Below, piece after piece: positions 5,711-7,071 of a stretch of DNA of 7,071 nt; positions within the stretch are counted from its first letter, which is position 1; every line of letters begins with the position of its first letter. The position numbers and the translations under genes were made by a program. The DNA comes from Oscillospiraceae bacterium. GTDB taxonomy: Bacteria; Bacillota; Clostridia; Oscillospirales; Ruminococcaceae. The stretch spans positions 1-7,071 of the forward strand of contig JAFQND010000285.1 in NCBI GenBank assembly GCA_017396055.1, given 5' to 3'. The notes beneath the pieces are model-generated. The model saw only the letters and a list, made by a program, of their open reading frames with translations. It had not been told where the DNA came from and ran no database searches.

Positions 5711-6180
5711 GTCGCTTTCCCCTCTCCGGCACGGACAGAAAATTCTTCCCTGCTGCCGCCGTCTTCTTCCCGCAGTGTCACGCAAAATCGAACAAGTCCA
5801 TTCTCTTTTTCCGCGTCGAAAGCCACAAGAGCGGTCAGCGGCTCGCCGCTGTCCGGGTCAAAGGGCGTGTTTTCCGGCTGGAAATTCTCGGTCAGCATAC
5901 CGTTCAGAAGATAGATGCGGGTCAAATATTTTTCGCCTGCCAGTTCCTCCGACAGACAGAGAACGGTTCCCACTCCGACATCTTCCGTGACGGTCGCTTC
6001 GCCCTGACAGCTGCGCACCTTACCCGTCAGATAAGCACAGGAGGCACGCAGAGCATCGGTACGTCCGATGTCCCGCTGAATGGCCAGATAAGCCCGCGCA
6101 CCGGCCGCCGTCAGCGCCGCCGCGGAAAAGATAAAGACCGCCGTCAGCAGAACTGCCGCCAGCATACCGCCCCTTTTCAT
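5707..6180 (-). CDS. DUF4860-like / GspJ-like pilin-related protein
   Basis: This 157-residue protein starts MKRGG, followed by a hydrophobic helix (about 6-28) and a long soluble part. The layout R-A-x-x-A-Y-L-T-G-K-V-R (around 45-56), then KYLTRIYLLNGMLTENF (84-100), then FDPDSGEPL (107-115) fits my recollection of DUF4860, a small family found near pilus genes in Bacillota; this could be confirmed only by a profile search. The first half also looks like GspJ/PilW pseudopilins, with a short helix-start and an 'Y-L-x-x-K-I/V-R' segment. Gly-Gly before the helix is a possible peptidase site, but there is no Glu at +5. The start at 6180 has AAAGGA about 7 bases upstream. It lies 15 bases after the preceding gene and overlaps the next by ATGA. 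The function as a minor pilin is inferred. Confidence 0.72.
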   Translation of the reverse strand: MKRGGMLAAVLLTAVFIFSAAALTAAGARAYLAIQRDIGRTDALRASCAYLTGKVRSCQGEATVTEDVGVGTVLCLSEELAGEKYLTRIYLLNGMLTENFQPENTPFDPDSGEPLTALVAFDAEKENGLVRFCVTLREEDGGSREEFSVRAGEGKAT

Positions 6181-6195
6181 ATCGATATCCTTTCT

Positions 6196-6522
6196 TCAGA
6201 CAGCACTTCCGCCGCGGAAGATCACTGTCACCTGCGGCATGATATTGCCGCCGAATGCTTCATACTCCACCACGAAGCGCTCATCCGCCGCCACACCGTA
6301 ATATTCACAGAGATAATCCAGCGAAGAAGGATAAAACCCTTCTATGGCATAACAGGTGACCATTGCCCTGCGGATGGTATCTTCAGCCGCCTGACGTGCC
6401 CGTTCATCGGAAGCTTCGCCTGTCTGAGCAGCAAAAACCGCTGCAGCAGCAAGGGCCGCCGCCGTCAGCAAAGCGGCAAATATATGCCTGAGCGGCTGTC
6501 TTTTGCCGGAATAGATTCTCAT
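6196..6522 (-). CDS. Small GspG-like pilin-related protein with EGFYPSSL motif
   Basis: This is a 108-residue protein with a basic start (MRIYSGKRQPLR), one alanine-rich hydrophobic helix (about 13-33), and a short soluble part with IRRAMVTCYAIEGFYPSSL (50-68) and LCEYYGV. The 'Y-x-x-E-G-x-Y-P-x-S-L-x-x-L' pattern is typical of GspG-type pseudopilins and related small pilins just after the N-terminal helix. Cys57 and Cys72 could form a disulfide outside the membrane. No Gly-Phe-x-x-x-Glu prepilin site is visible. The ATG at 6522 is preferred because GGGTGA lies 5 bases upstream. A GTG at 6531, overlapping the upstream stop as GTGA, is the alternative and adds three residues. It sits directly after the GspF gene, where a pilin-like subunit is expected. 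Named function is not certain. Confidence 0.75.
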   Translation of the reverse strand: MRIYSGKRQPLRHIFAALLTAAALAAAAVFAAQTGEASDERARQAAEDTIRRAMVTCYAIEGFYPSSLDYLCEYYGVAADERFVVEYEAFGGNIMPQVTVIFRGGSAV

Positions 6523-6527
6523 GCCGG

Positions 6528-7071
6528 TCACCCGATGGACGCAAGCATACCGGACAGGGGCAGCATGACCGACAACAGCACACTGCCGATCATCACTGCC
6601 GTCAGACCGATGGTCGTCGGCTCCAGAAGGGCAACAGCCCGGTCGAGGGTCCGATTGAAATCATCCAGTTCCTGATCGGCGATCCGTCTGAGGGTCTCAT
6701 CCAGCGTGCCAGACTGTACCGAAACGGCGATCAGGCCGTTCTGTAATCCCCTGAAAAGGCCGGTGTTTGCCAATGCGGTGCCCAGGTCGGTGCCGTCGGA
6801 TAATTCCTGTCGGCATTCTTCTGCCTTTTTCTGTACCGCAGGGTCGGGAAGGATAAAACTGATGCGCTCCAGCGCTTCCTCGGCACTGCATCCGCCGGCC
6901 AGCAGCATGGAAAGACAGCTGCAGAATCTGGAAGACGAAACTTTAGCAGAAGCTGTACGCAGAAGCGGGAGCCTGGAAGCCGCCGTCTGCCGCGTCTTTC
7001 TTCCCTTTTCCGTCAGGCCCAGAAGCCAGACCGCCGCACCTGAAACTACTGCCAGCACCGCTGCCAGAGCA
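6528..7071 (-). CDS. Type II secretion system F / PilC-family platform protein (5' end outside window)
   Basis: This is the C-terminal half of the inner-membrane platform protein that couples the cytoplasmic ATPases to pilin movement in type IV pili and type II secretion. The frame is open to the right edge, so the GTG at 7058 is internal; about 180 residues are visible out of an expected 350-400. Visible parts are a transmembrane segment at the left (LAVVSGAAVWLLGL), the second GspF helical bundle opening with RFCSCLSMLLAGGCSAEEALERI, the conserved 'Q-S-G-T-L-D-E-T-L-R-R-I-A' region, LDRAVALLEPTTIG, and a last hydrophobic helix (VMIGSVLLSVMLPLSGML). The usual 'G-E-x-S-G' reads VQSG here. The stop at 6528-6530 precedes the next ATG by 5 bases. 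With pilT in the same operon, PilC is the likelier name, though GspF cannot be excluded. Confidence 0.92.
   Translation of the reverse strand, partial: ALAAVLAVVSGAAVWLLGLTEKGRKTRQTAASRLPLLRTASAKVSSSRFCSCLSMLLAGGCSAEEALERISFILPDPAVQKKAEECRQELSDGTDLGTALANTGLFRGLQNGLIAVSVQSGTLDETLRRIADQELDDFNRTLDRAVALLEPTTIGLTAVMIGSVLLSVMLPLSGMLASIG

Noticed and set aside
5711..5785. 25-residue N-terminal extension of the GspI-like protein
   Set aside because: The arginine-rich extension is the out-of-frame reading of the upstream gene's end; the ATGA overlap at 5707-5710 with GAGGGG upstream gives a better start.
1..7071. CRISPR array, tRNA, riboswitch, insertion sequence or attachment site
   Set aside because: No spaced direct repeats, cloverleaf-like segments, transposase motifs or flanking inverted repeats were seen; intergenic gaps are short and are explained by promoters and terminators.

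Overview
The window reads as chromosomal DNA of a Gram-positive anaerobe of the Bacillota. Class Clostridia is likely, and the Oscillospiraceae/Ruminococcaceae group is a guess. Supporting features are the moderately high GC by eye, AGGAGG-type Shine-Dalgarno sites, compact strong terminators, and a PilT/GspF pilus operon with small pilin-like proteins in an otherwise Gram-positive gene style. I could not run a taxonomic search, so genus and family remain inference. No rRNA, tRNA, CRISPR array, insertion sequence or phage gene was seen, and no stretch longer than about 160 bases lacks a gene.

Layout. (1) Bases 2-1219, plus strand: the 3' part of a MATE-family multidrug/cation antiporter whose start lies off the left edge. 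It converges on (2) a minus-strand SGNH/SASA-type carbohydrate acetylesterase (2017-1274), with one hairpin terminator serving both strands between them. (3) A divergent intergenic region (2018-2172) carries two well-formed sigma-A-type promoters, one for the esterase and one for the gene to the right. (4) Bases 2173-3806, plus strand: a two-domain gene encoding a nitrilase-superfamily amidohydrolase fused to a glycerophosphodiester phosphodiesterase (GDPD). A one-base frame break near 2761-2766 splits it. A second bidirectional terminator (3810-3847) ends it. (5) Bases 7071-3846, minus strand: the 3' end of a type IV pilus / type II secretion-like operon. In transcription order it reads GspF/PilC platform protein (partial), a small GspG-like protein with an EGFYPSSL motif, a DUF4860/GspJ-like protein, a GspI/PilV-like protein, a PilX/GspK-like protein, and the PilT retraction ATPase. 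Genes are joined by ATGA overlaps or gaps of at most 18 bases.

How they work together. The pilus operon is one unit: GspF is the membrane platform, the four single-pass proteins look like pilin-type subunits, and PilT would power retraction. The extension ATPase, prepilin peptidase and major pilin are not in the window and would be expected upstream, beyond base 7071. The esterase and the nitrilase-GDPD fusion share a divergent control region, suggesting a small scavenging module acting on acetyl, amide and phosphodiester bonds, but their substrates cannot be read from sequence.

The points most worth a second look are the nitrilase-GDPD fusion with its frame break, the Glu-to-His change at a likely GDPD metal-ligand position, and the set of four pilin-like proteins that lack the canonical prepilin-peptidase site.
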